A DNA stretch of 7,172 nt from Prevotellaceae bacterium (GCA_031278495.1 JAITKG010000132.1:1-7172); one strand, 5' to 3'; shown: positions 1 to 6,488, counted from the first letter of the stretch. The notes: generated by a model not told the origin, from the letters alone. Numbers and translations: made by a program.

Positions 1-247
1 TCGGCGCTTCGTCTTCAATGAATGGATTCCATCCATTACATAATTTCTCATTTACATCAATAACAAGTTTTCGCGCCACAAGCCGGCGTTGCGTAACGGA
101 ACGGATACGGTTAAGTTTAATTTTCTTCCGGCGCAGTTGCCCGGTGAGCGGGTAAATTGCGTAATACGACACAAACCATTCTTTGCCTTCCGTCAGGCGG
201 GCGGGTATATACGCGAGGCTTGATTTTTTTGGTTGAAGTATGGACAT
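1..247 (-). CDS. Tyrosine-type site-specific integrase, N-terminal part (runs off left edge)
   Basis: Reading the minus strand from the ATG at 247-245 gives 82 codons without a stop up to the window edge; the rest of the gene lies outside. The protein begins MSILQPKKSSLAYIPARL and contains EWFVSYYAIYPLTGQL (about residues 23-38), then a very basic stretch (RRKKIKLNRIRSVTQRR, 39-55) and NGWNPFIE (71-78). From memory this is the N-terminal arm-type DNA-binding region of Bacteroidota phage/ICE-type tyrosine recombinases, where an aromatic beta strand, a KxNRI-like basic motif and a conserved GWNPF precede the SAM-like core-binding domain. The catalytic domain (R-H-R-Y) is not in view, so activity cannot be judged. 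The start was chosen because it is the first ATG of the open frame and is preceded by an A-rich stretch, usual for genes in this phylum. It lies just past the 3' end of tRNA-Ser on the same strand, as expected for an integrase that uses the tRNA as its attachment site. Family call fairly confident; element type unknown. Confidence 0.75.
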   Translation of the reverse strand, partial: MSILQPKKSSLAYIPARLTEGKEWFVSYYAIYPLTGQLRRKKIKLNRIRSVTQRRLVARKLVIDVNEKLCNGWNPFIEDEAP

Positions 248-250
248 TTT

Positions 251-293
251 TTTTTTACACTTTTTTGAAGCAGTTTTCAAAAAGCGTAAAAAA
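251..293. repeat. A/T-rich inverted repeat abutting the integrase start codon
   Basis: The left arm is 251-269 and the right arm 276-293, with a six-base loop GCAGTT at 270-275. The arms pair along 18 positions with one G/T mismatch (wobble in RNA) and one single-base bulge. In the integrase mRNA the hairpin would end three bases before the ATG. It is not a normal intrinsic terminator in either direction, because the trailing arm is followed by A residues rather than T residues in the transcript. It may be an operator or recombinase-accessory site, or a structure limiting integrase translation; the sequence does not decide between these. Confidence 0.6.
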
Positions 294-371
294 TTGTTGT
301 CTCGTTTCTGTCCCGAAATTTCCCCTACATTTGCTACATACGTTGCTATTCGCGGCTTTCAGAACTTTCAG

Positions 372-398
372 CGGAGAGGGAGGGATTCGAACCCCCGG
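372..398 (-). other. Probable attachment-site core of the integrated element (tRNA-Ser 3' end)
   Basis: This is the T-arm and 3' acceptor strand of tRNA-Ser, the part of tRNA genes usually used as attB by tyrosine integrases, which rebuild the tRNA 3' end on insertion. The tRNA is intact and an integrase gene follows it on the same strand, which fits. The matching direct repeat at the far end of the element is outside the window, so the extent of the core is a guess. Confidence 0.4.
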
Positions 399-456
399 AA
401 GCTCTCACTTCAACGGTTTTCAAGACCGCCGCAATCGACCACTCTGCCACCTCTCC
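372..456 (-). tRNA. tRNA-Ser (anticodon UGA)
   Basis: Read on the minus strand, the gene begins GGAGAGGTGGCAGAGTGG and folds as a complete class II tRNA of 85 bases. The 7-bp acceptor stem pairs 450-456 with 373-379. The anticodon loop is CTTGAAA, giving anticodon TGA for UCA codons. The T-loop is TTCGAAT, and there is a long variable arm as expected for serine. The discriminator base is G at 372, typical of bacterial tRNA-Ser. CCA is not encoded. A consensus promoter lies immediately upstream, so the gene need not depend on read-through from the efflux operon that ends 49 bases away. Its 3' side faces the integrase gene. Confidence 0.97.
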
Positions 457-469
457 TGTTTTTGAGGGT

Positions 470-501
470 GCAAAGATACAATCTATTTTGAAAATTTGAA
501 A
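470..501 (-). promoter_or_regulatory. Bacteroidota-type promoter of tRNA-Ser
   Basis: On the minus strand the -7 element TATCTTTGC (470-478) matches TAnnTTTGC exactly. A TTTC at 498-501, 19 bases upstream, fits the -33 TTTG with one mismatch. The -7 box ends 13 bases before the tRNA 5' end. The promoter fits entirely in the 49-base gap after the TolC stop codon. Confidence 0.7.
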
Positions 502-505
502 ATTA

Positions 506-2008
506 TTATTTGACCAGTTCGTTAAAGTCCGCTTCCAGCGGTTTGTTATTGATGAAGTCGTATAATGCAATTTGCCGTAACAAATAATAGTAATTCCAAT
601 AATTGCGCAAGGCGCTTACAAAATTTTGCTGCGAGCGGTCGCGGTCTGTCTGCGCATTGTTCATGTCGGTAATTGTGATTTTGTCAATGAGGAACCGCGC
701 TTTGGACGCTTCATAGCGTTTCTGCGCCACCGTGTCGGACTTGGCGGCGATGTTGAACTGTATTTCCTGCATGTTAAATTGCCGTACTTTCAGCACTACA
801 TCCTGTTCAAAATCCGCCAATGCCTGGTCAATCGTCGTTTGCGCCACCTGTTGGTTAGACTTTGCCATGCGTACGCGCCCTTTGCCGCGCCCCCAGTCGA
901 GAATAGGCACTTGCAGCGAAATACGCACTGTTTCCATATCCACAGGATTTTGGTAAGCAGCCACAAAGTCGTCCGCCTGTTGGTTGAGCCCAAATGAGAG
1001 GTTAATGTCGGCTTGTAATCCGGTATTTGCTTTTTCCTGCGCTACCTGTTTTTCCGCTTCTATCAATTGCCGTTGATAATTGAGCAGGTCGGGATTATTT
1101 TTTCGCGCCCACACCATCACCTCTTCCAGATCAAGGATGGCTTTGGGTACTTTTGTGGGCAAGATAATAGCGATCGTCACCAGTTCGTTGAAACCAAGAA
1201 AAGAGCGCAAGCGGTTTCGGTAAGTATCCACATCCAGTTGCGCCTGATTCAGCGAAGAGCCGGCGTTCAGGTAATTCAGTTCCGATTGCAGCAAATCGTT
1301 TTCGCCGATTGTCCCGATATTATAGCGTCCCTGCGCGATTTTGTGCAACGTGTCGTTATTGGCATAGTTAAATTCGGCAATAGCCAAATTCTGTTGGGCG
1401 GAAGCAAGCTCAAAGAAATACTGGATAGCGCGCAGCGAAATACCTTCCATTTGTTTCAGGTAATTCCGTTTGGCTTCTTCATAGCGCAACGGCTCAATTT
1501 TACGGTCCCATTTCCATTCGTTCATGCCGAAAATGGATTGACTCAAATTGATGCTGATAGGCGTTGTCCGGTAGGAATCGCCCTGGTATTGGTCAAAACT
1601 GTTTAAAAACCGGTCTTGCCGATCCAAAGACGATTGTATCGAAACCACCCCGCCGGTAGGTAAATTCTGCGAAAGGGAAAGCGTTCCGTTAATCTGGCTG
1701 ATAAAACTCGGCACATACATGGTTATTTGGCTGCCGGAGGTGTCTACCAAATCCAGTGTCGCATATTGGTGAGAAAAATTGGGAAGGCTTGCCGAAAAAT
1801 TTAGCGACGGCAACTGGCTTGCACGGTAGGAACGGTACTGCCAGTAGCTTGCTAAATAAGTATTCCTTGTGAGGATGGCTTCGGGCGATTGCTCCTGCGC
1901 CAGATTCAAAACCTCTTCCAGAGTGTACGTATAATTGTATTTTTGTAACGATTGCGCCACCGCCTGGCAGACGCTGCAAATAAGGATTAGAAAAATTAGC
2001 CGTTTCAT
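506..2008 (-). CDS. TolC-family outer membrane efflux channel protein
   Basis: This is the outer membrane channel of a tripartite exporter, carrying substrate from the adaptor/permease complex across the outer membrane. The chosen start at 2008 gives 500 residues beginning MKRLIFLILICSVCQAVAQ, a clear signal peptide with likely cleavage after AQA-like VAQ. An in-frame ATG at 2053 would add 15 residues (MNNLNLQMNIKIYCV) before the signal peptide and is less likely. After the signal come LEEVLNLAQEQSPEA, the typical first helix of OEP repeats, then long amphipathic helices in two related halves (about 20-250 and 290-490) broken by short beta segments; length fits TolC/OprM relatives (430-500 residues). 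The terminal region contains YYYLLRQIALYDF, usual for Bacteroidota members. It is the third gene of the operon; the 2008 start lies about 40 bases past the permease stop. No SD is visible upstream. Substrate cannot be told from sequence. Confidence 0.93.
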   Translation of the reverse strand: MKRLIFLILICSVCQAVAQSLQKYNYTYTLEEVLNLAQEQSPEAILTRNTYLASYWQYRSYRASQLPSLNFSASLPNFSHQYATLDLVDTSGSQITMYVPSFISQINGTLSLSQNLPTGGVVSIQSSLDRQDRFLNSFDQYQGDSYRTTPISINLSQSIFGMNEWKWDRKIEPLRYEEAKRNYLKQMEGISLRAIQYFFELASAQQNLAIAEFNYANNDTLHKIAQGRYNIGTIGENDLLQSELNYLNAGSSLNQAQLDVDTYRNRLRSFLGFNELVTIAIILPTKVPKAILDLEEVMVWARKNNPDLLNYQRQLIEAEKQVAQEKANTGLQADINLSFGLNQQADDFVAAYQNPVDMETVRISLQVPILDWGRGKGRVRMAKSNQQVAQTTIDQALADFEQDVVLKVRQFNMQEIQFNIAAKSDTVAQKRYEASKARFLIDKITITDMNNAQTDRDRSQQNFVSALRNYWNYYYLLRQIALYDFINNKPLEADFNELVK

Positions 2009-2045
2009 TACACAGTATATTTTTATGTTCATCTGCAAGTTTAGA

Positions 2046-3422
2046 TTATTCATACCTTAGTGATTCTATCGGGTCGCGGTCGGACGCCCGTTTGGCAGGC
2101 GAATAGCCGAAAATCACGCCCACTGCCGCCGATACGCCGAAGGCAATTACGACAGAGAAAAATGAAATGAGTATTTTTATGTCAAATACTTTTTCAATAA
2201 TCAGCGACAAGCCAACGCCGAGCAGCACGCCAATAGCGCCTCCCGTAACGCTTATCAGGATAGCTTCGGACAGGAACTGCGCTACAATGTCCTGCTTTTT
2301 GGCGCCGATAGCCAGCCGCGTCCCTATTTCCTTGATACGCTCCATGACTGAAGCGAACATGATGTTCATAATCCCGATACCGCCTACCAGCAAAGAGATG
2401 CCGGCAATAGCGCCCAGCACAATATTAAAAATATCTTTGGTGCGCTGCTGTTGTTTTAACAGCAGTTCCGGCACGGTGATTTCATAGTCCTTTACTCCCT
2501 GATGCCGCCGCAGGAGCATACGCCCCAATACTTCTACCGCCGAGTTGATTTGTTCGGTTTCTTTCACCTGTACAATAATCCGGTCGAGCTGGTGATAGTT
2601 GGAACTTCCCGCTTCTTCGGTGGATGAAGCGGACGACTGCCTGATCGTTATCCTGCCGCCACTGATCCTGACGCTGGTCGCGGTTTGCCCCTGCATCGTA
2701 TTTACCAGCGCGCGGTTTTGGTAGCGCATCAACATGGTTTTAATCGGGATGTACACATTGTCGTTATTCATGTTCACGCCGGCATTGTCGAAAGTAGAGG
2801 TTGTGGTTACCTGGCTTTTTTCAAGCACGCCCGTTACGCATAGCCAAATGCCGCCGAATTTAATGTATTCCCCGATGGGGTTTTCATTATTGAATAATTT
2901 GGTTTTTACATTATGCCCGATGACGCACACCGGCAAGCCATGTTCGTTTTGGTATTGCGTAAAATAAGTGCCATCCGATAATCCTAAATTATACAAATGG
3001 AAAAAATCGGTGGACACCGCTAAAATCTTTGCCGGATACCGGATGCCGCCATGTACGACAAAAGTATTGACGGATACTTCGGGGCTTATCCGTTCCACAT
3101 CCGGCAATACGCTTCGGATGGCTTCCGCGTCGGCTAAGGTAAGACCTGGTGAATATTTCCGCGTTTCCTTTTCCCCGCTTTCCTCCGAAGCGCCTTCGCC
3201 GGCTACATCTTCCGTAGGGATAATAACAATATTATTTACGCCCACCATTTTAATTTGCTCCAGAATTTCCTGCTGTGCGCCGTTCCCGATAGCCAGCATG
3301 CTAATCACGGCTGCCACGCCGAAAATAATACCCAACGCCGTAAGCATGGATTTGAGCTTATTCCCCATAATGCTTTCAATGGCGATATGGATGTCGTGCA
3401 GATATCTGTTGAAGAAAAACAT
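2046..3422 (-). CDS. MacB/FtsX-type ABC transporter permease (no ATPase domain)
   Basis: This is the inner-membrane subunit of a type VII (MacB-like) ABC system, which converts ATP hydrolysis in the cytoplasm into periplasmic motion of the adaptor and channel. The 458 residues show the family layout: N-terminal amphipathic helix, TM1 (about 26-46, with LTALGIIFGVAAVISM), a large periplasmic domain (about 50-330), then TM2 (332-357), TM3 (384-409) and TM4 (416-440). Between TM2 and TM3 is the coupling-helix motif ERIKEIGTRLAIGAKKQDI that contacts the ATPase, and the C-terminus PAKRASDRDPIESLRYE is the family signature end. E. coli MacB has an N-terminal ATPase fused to this module; here no Walker A or B motif exists, so an ATPase must be supplied in trans. 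A Ser/Gly-rich insertion (about 247-277) interrupts the periplasmic domain. It is the middle gene of the operon, 14 bases after the adaptor. The exported substrate is unknown. Confidence 0.95.
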   Translation of the reverse strand: MFFFNRYLHDIHIAIESIMGNKLKSMLTALGIIFGVAAVISMLAIGNGAQQEILEQIKMVGVNNIVIIPTEDVAGEGASEESGEKETRKYSPGLTLADAEAIRSVLPDVERISPEVSVNTFVVHGGIRYPAKILAVSTDFFHLYNLGLSDGTYFTQYQNEHGLPVCVIGHNVKTKLFNNENPIGEYIKFGGIWLCVTGVLEKSQVTTTSTFDNAGVNMNNDNVYIPIKTMLMRYQNRALVNTMQGQTATSVRISGGRITIRQSSASSTEEAGSSNYHQLDRIIVQVKETEQINSAVEVLGRMLLRRHQGVKDYEITVPELLLKQQQRTKDIFNIVLGAIAGISLLVGGIGIMNIMFASVMERIKEIGTRLAIGAKKQDIVAQFLSEAILISVTGGAIGVLLGVGLSLIIEKVFDIKILISFFSVVIAFGVSAAVGVIFGYSPAKRASDRDPIESLRYE

Positions 3423-3436
3423 ATCCGGAGCGGGTA

Positions 3437-4960
3437 TTAGTTATTAACTGTACCGGGCGTTTGCGTACCGGAGGGAACAGGGGCGGCTACGGTATCCCTT
3501 CTTCCTGCGTTTTCCCTTCTTACGCCGCCATTTCCAAATGCCGGTCTTCTACGGACGTTCTGTTCTTGCCCGTTTAGTTGCGGCGGCGGCTGTTGCATCA
3601 TTTGCTGCATCATTTCTTGCATCTGTTCCATCTTTTTCTGTTCCTGCTCCGCTGCTTCCCGTTGTTGTTTTTCTTCGGCTTCTTTCTTTTCTTTCACGCG
3701 CTGTTTCAGTATCTCGATATATTCCGCTCCGGCAAGTTTAAAGTTTCCGGCATTTTCCGGCAGCGACAAATAGATTTCATCGCCTTCCTTCAGCCCTTGT
3801 TCTACCACGCGGAAATTATCATTCATTTCGCCGGGCACAACTACCTGTTTAACGCCGTTGGCACGATAAACATATACCAGCGTGTCCGTGCCGAACAAGG
3901 CTTCCAGCGGGACGTACAACACATCGTCAAAGGAAGCGGTGATGATTTTATTGGAGGTGGTCATGGACGGGCGCAAAATCGGGTCGCTTTCATGCACGCG
4001 CACGATCACTTCAAATACTTTGGCGTCGGCATTTTTAAGTTGTTCGCCCACATTGGAAACTTCGGTAATGACGCCGGTATATTGTTTTTCGGGAAAGGCG
4101 TCCACGCCGATGCGCACCGGTTGCCCTATTTTGATTTTACTGATGTCTATTTCGTTCACGTAGGTTTTCGATTCCATCACCGACATATCGGGAAGCGTGG
4201 CAATCACGGGATCAAAGGGAGAAATACTCGACCCGACTTTGCGTTTGTCGCCGCCCCATTCGCGGTAATAAATCACCATGCCGTCATTAGGTGCATAAAT
4301 AGTAAACTGGTCTAAGACTGTCAGCAAATCCTGCAATTCCCGCTCTTTCTGATACAGGTTGATGAGTACGTCTTTAATCTGTCCTTCGGCTTGCGCTTCC
4401 TTGAGGGTATAGTTTTGCAATTCCTGCTGGTAGGCGCGTTCTGCGCGTTCAAGGTTATTTTGCGCTTGCCGCTGGGTTGCCGGCGGCTCGTAGATCGACT
4501 GCTCTACGGCTATATGTTTTTCTTCCATGTCAAATTTCAGGTTGACCAGATTATCCCGGATACCGCGCAGGTTAAGGGAAGTATCAAGCAACGTACGTTC
4601 CAGTTGCGCGCGTACTTTTTCCACTTCGTCTTCCAGGTCTTTTTTCCGGGAATCAGCGGCAGTGCGGTCAAGCGTTGCCACATAGTCGCCTTTTTTGACT
4701 ACTTTCCCTTCCGGCACCAAATCCTGGATTTTTATTTCCTGAATACGCATACTGCGCGCACGCAAACCTTCCGGTCCTTCTATGCGTTCCATGCTTTGCG
4801 CTTTCAACTCGCCGGTAGTCGCTATGACGACCTCAAAAGACCCGCGCTGAACCTCCACTTCCTGTTCTACTACGGCGTTGCCGGAAGAAAAACCAACTAC
4901 CCAAATGAGGAGCGCTACAATAACTGCTCCTGCGATGATAAACCATTTTTTCTTTTTCAT
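3437..4960 (-). CDS. HlyD/MacA-type periplasmic adaptor (membrane fusion protein)
   Basis: This protein bridges the MacB-type permease and the TolC-like channel. The 507 residues start with MKKKKW and one membrane anchor (about 6-25). The first half of a lipoyl-like domain follows (about 78-100, VPEGKVVKKGDYVATLD), then an alpha-helical hairpin (about 103-215) for docking to the channel, the second lipoyl half (about 219-258, IYAPNDGMVIY), a beta-barrel (about 263-345) and a membrane-proximal domain (to about 405). The final 90 residues are unusual: a charged helix rich in K, E and Q (about 417-447), a Met/Gln run (MQEMMQQMMQQPPP, 447-460) and an Arg/Gly/Pro-rich disordered end. Adaptors usually stop near the membrane-proximal domain. 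It is the first gene of the efflux operon, preceded by a Bacteroidota-type promoter. No SD is seen. MacA-like versus other HlyD subgroups is inferred from the permease neighbour. Confidence 0.93.
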   Translation of the reverse strand: MKKKKWFIIAGAVIVALLIWVVGFSSGNAVVEQEVEVQRGSFEVVIATTGELKAQSMERIEGPEGLRARSMRIQEIKIQDLVPEGKVVKKGDYVATLDRTAADSRKKDLEDEVEKVRAQLERTLLDTSLNLRGIRDNLVNLKFDMEEKHIAVEQSIYEPPATQRQAQNNLERAERAYQQELQNYTLKEAQAEGQIKDVLINLYQKERELQDLLTVLDQFTIYAPNDGMVIYYREWGGDKRKVGSSISPFDPVIATLPDMSVMESKTYVNEIDISKIKIGQPVRIGVDAFPEKQYTGVITEVSNVGEQLKNADAKVFEVIVRVHESDPILRPSMTTSNKIITASFDDVLYVPLEALFGTDTLVYVYRANGVKQVVVPGEMNDNFRVVEQGLKEGDEIYLSLPENAGNFKLAGAEYIEILKQRVKEKKEAEEKQQREAAEQEQKKMEQMQEMMQQMMQQPPPQLNGQEQNVRRRPAFGNGGVRRENAGRRDTVAAPVPSGTQTPGTVNN

Positions 4961-4987
4961 TGTCTATGTATAAATAGGATTGAACGT

Positions 4988-5020
4988 GCGAAGATACAAA
5001 AAATCTTTTCAATAGCATAA
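4988..5020 (-). promoter_or_regulatory. Likely promoter of the efflux operon
   Basis: On the minus strand, TATCTTCGC (4988-4996) matches the Bacteroidota -7 element TAnnTTTGC with one mismatch. A TTATG-like -33 box lies 19 bases further upstream, ending at about position 5020. The -7 box is 27 bases from the adaptor start codon. No other candidate between the adaptor and rpsF is better in this direction. The one-base departures from consensus in both boxes suggest a weaker promoter than that of rpsF. Confidence 0.5.
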
Positions 5021-5185
5021 TTTTTTTTTACATCGCGTAAAATAATTTATGGTAAATGTAACATCACCTCCCATGAATGACAAATATGACAAGGATATTG
5101 CGCCATGAAAATGCCTCTATTCCAGACAGGATAACCGTTATATTTATTATTTAAACCTGCTTTTTGAAAACAAAGCCGAATATAT

Positions 5186-5217
5186 TTTGGTATCTCTAAT
5201 TTTTTTATTACCTTTGC
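5186..5217 (+). promoter_or_regulatory. Promoter of the rpsF-rpsR-rplI operon
   Basis: TTTG at 5186-5189, a 19-base spacer and TACCTTTGC at 5209-5217 match the Bacteroidota primary sigma factor consensus at every defined base. The predicted start near 5224 leaves a leader of about 37 bases, A-rich and without an obvious hairpin. Confidence 0.85.
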
Positions 5218-5260
5218 AACCCTTTTTACAAAAAAAATATTAACAAAAACAAACAGAGTC

Positions 5261-5632
5261 ATGTTAAAACAGTACGAAACCGTTTTCATTGCAACTCCCG
5301 TTTTATCTGACAGCCAGGTAAAGGAAGCGGTAAAAAAGTATCGTAACTTCATCACCGAAAACAAGGGGGTGATTGTGCACGAGGAAGACTGGGGTATGAA
5401 AAAGCTGGCATACCCGATTCAGAAAAAAACCACCGGTTTTTATCACTTGTTCGAATTTCAAGCGGAGCCTTCATTCATCGAAAAATTGGAAGTGCAGTAC
5501 CGCCGCGACGAACGTATTATCCGCTATTTAACGTTCAGCATGGACAAACATGCCGTAGCGTATGCCGAAAAACGCCGCACCGTGCGCGCCGAGAAGAAAG
5601 CAGAAAAAACCTTTAAGAAAGAGGAGGAATAA
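5261..5632 (+). CDS. rpsF: 30S ribosomal protein bS6
   Basis: bS6 binds the 30S platform as a pair with bS18. The 123 residues open with LKQYETVFIATPVLSD, the first beta strand of the S6 fold. They contain WGMKKLAYPIQKKTTGFY (about 44-61) and RRDERIIRYLTFSMDK (about 81-96), the two best-conserved blocks of the family. After about residue 97 comes a Lys/Glu/Arg-rich tail, common in S6 proteins. The ATG at 5261 has no SD upstream (the preceding bases are AACAGAGTC), normal for this phylum. The stop codon is two bases from the rpsR start, and the 3' end of the coding sequence contains the rpsR SD. It is the first gene of the conserved bS6-bS18-bL9 operon. Confidence 0.98.
   Translation: MLKQYETVFIATPVLSDSQVKEAVKKYRNFITENKGVIVHEEDWGMKKLAYPIQKKTTGFYHLFEFQAEPSFIEKLEVQYRRDERIIRYLTFSMDKHAVAYAEKRRTVRAEKKAEKTFKKEEE
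5622..5627 (+). promoter_or_regulatory. Strong Shine-Dalgarno sequence of rpsR
   Basis: AGGAGG lies inside the last codons of rpsF (which read as K-E-E-E), seven bases before the rpsR ATG, which is optimal spacing. This is a full six-base match to the anti-SD. No such motif precedes rpsF or any efflux gene here. Confidence 0.8.
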
Positions 5633-5634
5633 CC

Positions 5635-5913
5635 ATGAGTACACCACAACAATCATCCAATGAAATTCGTTTTTTAAATCCGCCGACCGTAGATTTAAAG
5701 AAGAAAAAATATTGCCGCTTCAAGAAAGCCGGCATCAAATATATAGATTATAAAGATGCGGATTTTTTGAAAAAATTCTTGAACGAACAAGGCAAAATTT
5801 TACCGCGCCGCCTCACCGGCACATCGTTGAAATTCCAGCACAAGGTATCGCAAGCGGTGAAACGCGCACGCCACCTGGCGCTGTTGCCCTACGTAACCGA
5901 TTTGTTGAAATAA
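5635..5913 (+). CDS. rpsR: 30S ribosomal protein bS18
   Basis: bS18 sits on the 30S platform with bS6, near the 3' end of 16S rRNA. The 92 residues contain the family core: KKKYCRFKKAGIKYIDYKD (about 22-40), FLNEQGKILPRRLTGTS (about 48-64) and the basic helix QAVKRARHLALLPY (about 73-86). The N-terminal 20 residues are a variable extension. It is cotranscribed between rpsF (two bases upstream) and rplI (17 bases downstream). It has a strong SD, unlike rpsF, discussed under findings. Confidence 0.98.
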   Translation: MSTPQQSSNEIRFLNPPTVDLKKKKYCRFKKAGIKYIDYKDADFLKKFLNEQGKILPRRLTGTSLKFQHKVSQAVKRARHLALLPYVTDLLK

Positions 5914-5919
5914 TTTAGC

Positions 5920-5924
5920 GGAGG
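5920..5924 (+). promoter_or_regulatory. Shine-Dalgarno sequence of rplI
   Basis: GGAGG lies in the 17-base gap between rpsR and rplI, six bases before the ATG. With the preceding base the context is CGGAGG, so the match to the anti-SD is five bases, slightly weaker than at rpsR. Confidence 0.7.
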
Positions 5925-5930
5925 AAAAGT

Positions 5931-6380
5931 ATGGAAATTATCTTAAAACAGGACGTCTCTAATTTAGGACTTAAAGACGACATCGTAACGGTGCGTAACG
6001 GCTATGCTACGAACTTTCTTATCCCGAAAGGCTATGCGATATTGGCTACTGCTGCGGCAAAGAAAGTACATGCCGAAAACGTGAAACAACGCGCGCACAA
6101 AGAAGCAAAACTGCAAGAAGCTGCGCGGGCATTGGCGACGAAACTCGAAGGAGCTACCGTTGCCATTGCAACAAAAGTGAGCAGCACCGGAAAGATTTTC
6201 GGTTCTGTTAATAACATTCAAATTGCGGAAGCCCTTGCCGCCAAAGGTTTTGAAATTGACCGCCGGCAAATCAGCATTATTGGCGAAGACAATGTGAAAG
6301 AAGTAGGCGTTTACGAAGCCGAAGCAAAATTGTACCGCGACATTAAGGCACGCTTCAAATTTGAAATTATTGCAGAATAG
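5931..6380 (+). CDS. rplI: 50S ribosomal protein bL9
   Basis: bL9 binds 23S rRNA near the L1 stalk and limits frameshifting. The 149 residues match the normal family length. The N-terminal RNA-binding domain (about 1-41) shows MEIILKQDVSNLGLKDD and the signature VRNGYATNFLIPKGYAILAT. A long connecting helix (about 42-75) rich in Ala, Lys and Glu follows, then the C-terminal domain (about 78-149) with GKIFGSVNNIQIAEAL and a terminal ARFKFEIIAE strand. It is the last gene of the operon, followed 18 bases after its stop by the terminator hairpin. Confidence 0.98.
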   Translation: MEIILKQDVSNLGLKDDIVTVRNGYATNFLIPKGYAILATAAAKKVHAENVKQRAHKEAKLQEAARALATKLEGATVAIATKVSSTGKIFGSVNNIQIAEALAAKGFEIDRRQISIIGEDNVKEVGVYEAEAKLYRDIKARFKFEIIAE

Positions 6381-6398
6381 TTGTAAATAAAATAAAGT

Positions 6399-6430
6399 AA
6401 AAAAGCCGGCGATACCGCCGGCTTTTTTTT
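6399..6430 (+). terminator. Rho-independent terminator of the rpsF-rpsR-rplI operon
   Basis: GCCGGC (6405-6410) and GCCGGC (6417-6422) form a 6-bp GC stem with loop GATACC. An A run before (6399-6404) pairs with the T run after (6423-6430), extending the stem and giving the U-tract. The symmetry would let it work in both directions. Confidence 0.92.
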
Positions 6431-6450
6431 GTTACGAAATCAAAATAAAA

Positions 6451-6482
6451 TTTGCAATTAAAAAAATTAGTTTTATATTTGC
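6451..6482 (+). promoter_or_regulatory. Consensus Bacteroidota promoter in the non-coding region
   Basis: TTTG at 6451-6454, a 19-base spacer and TATATTTGC at 6474-6482 match the consensus completely. Predicted transcription starts near 6489. The next plausible start codon is over 500 bases away, so the immediate product is probably a non-coding RNA or a very long leader. Confidence 0.8.
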
Positions 6483-6488
6483 AGCGTT

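Noticed and set aside
326..334. TACATTTGC, a -7-like promoter element on the plus strand
   Set aside because: No -33 box at the right distance, and transcription would run antisense into tRNA-Ser; likely chance.
157..491. Plus-strand open frames across 157-491 and the minus frame 346-570
   Set aside because: They translate straight through the tRNA-Ser gene; the peptide GRDSNPRKLSLQ is a typical tRNA read-through artefact.
1067..1606. Plus-strand open frame of 179 codons opposite the TolC-like gene
   Set aside because: No recognisable domain; it is antisense to a well-supported outer membrane channel gene.
2009..2053. Upstream ATG at 2053 as start of the TolC-like gene
   Set aside because: It would put 15 polar residues before a good signal peptide; the ATG at 2008 starts directly at MKRLIF.
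3578..4315. Long plus-strand open frame opposite the adaptor gene
   Set aside because: Its His/Phe-rich composition is an antisense shadow; the minus frame has clear HlyD-family domains.
5047..5364. Minus-strand open frame between the efflux operon and rpsF
   Set aside because: It overlaps the 5' part of rpsF and the rpsF promoter, and shows no family features.
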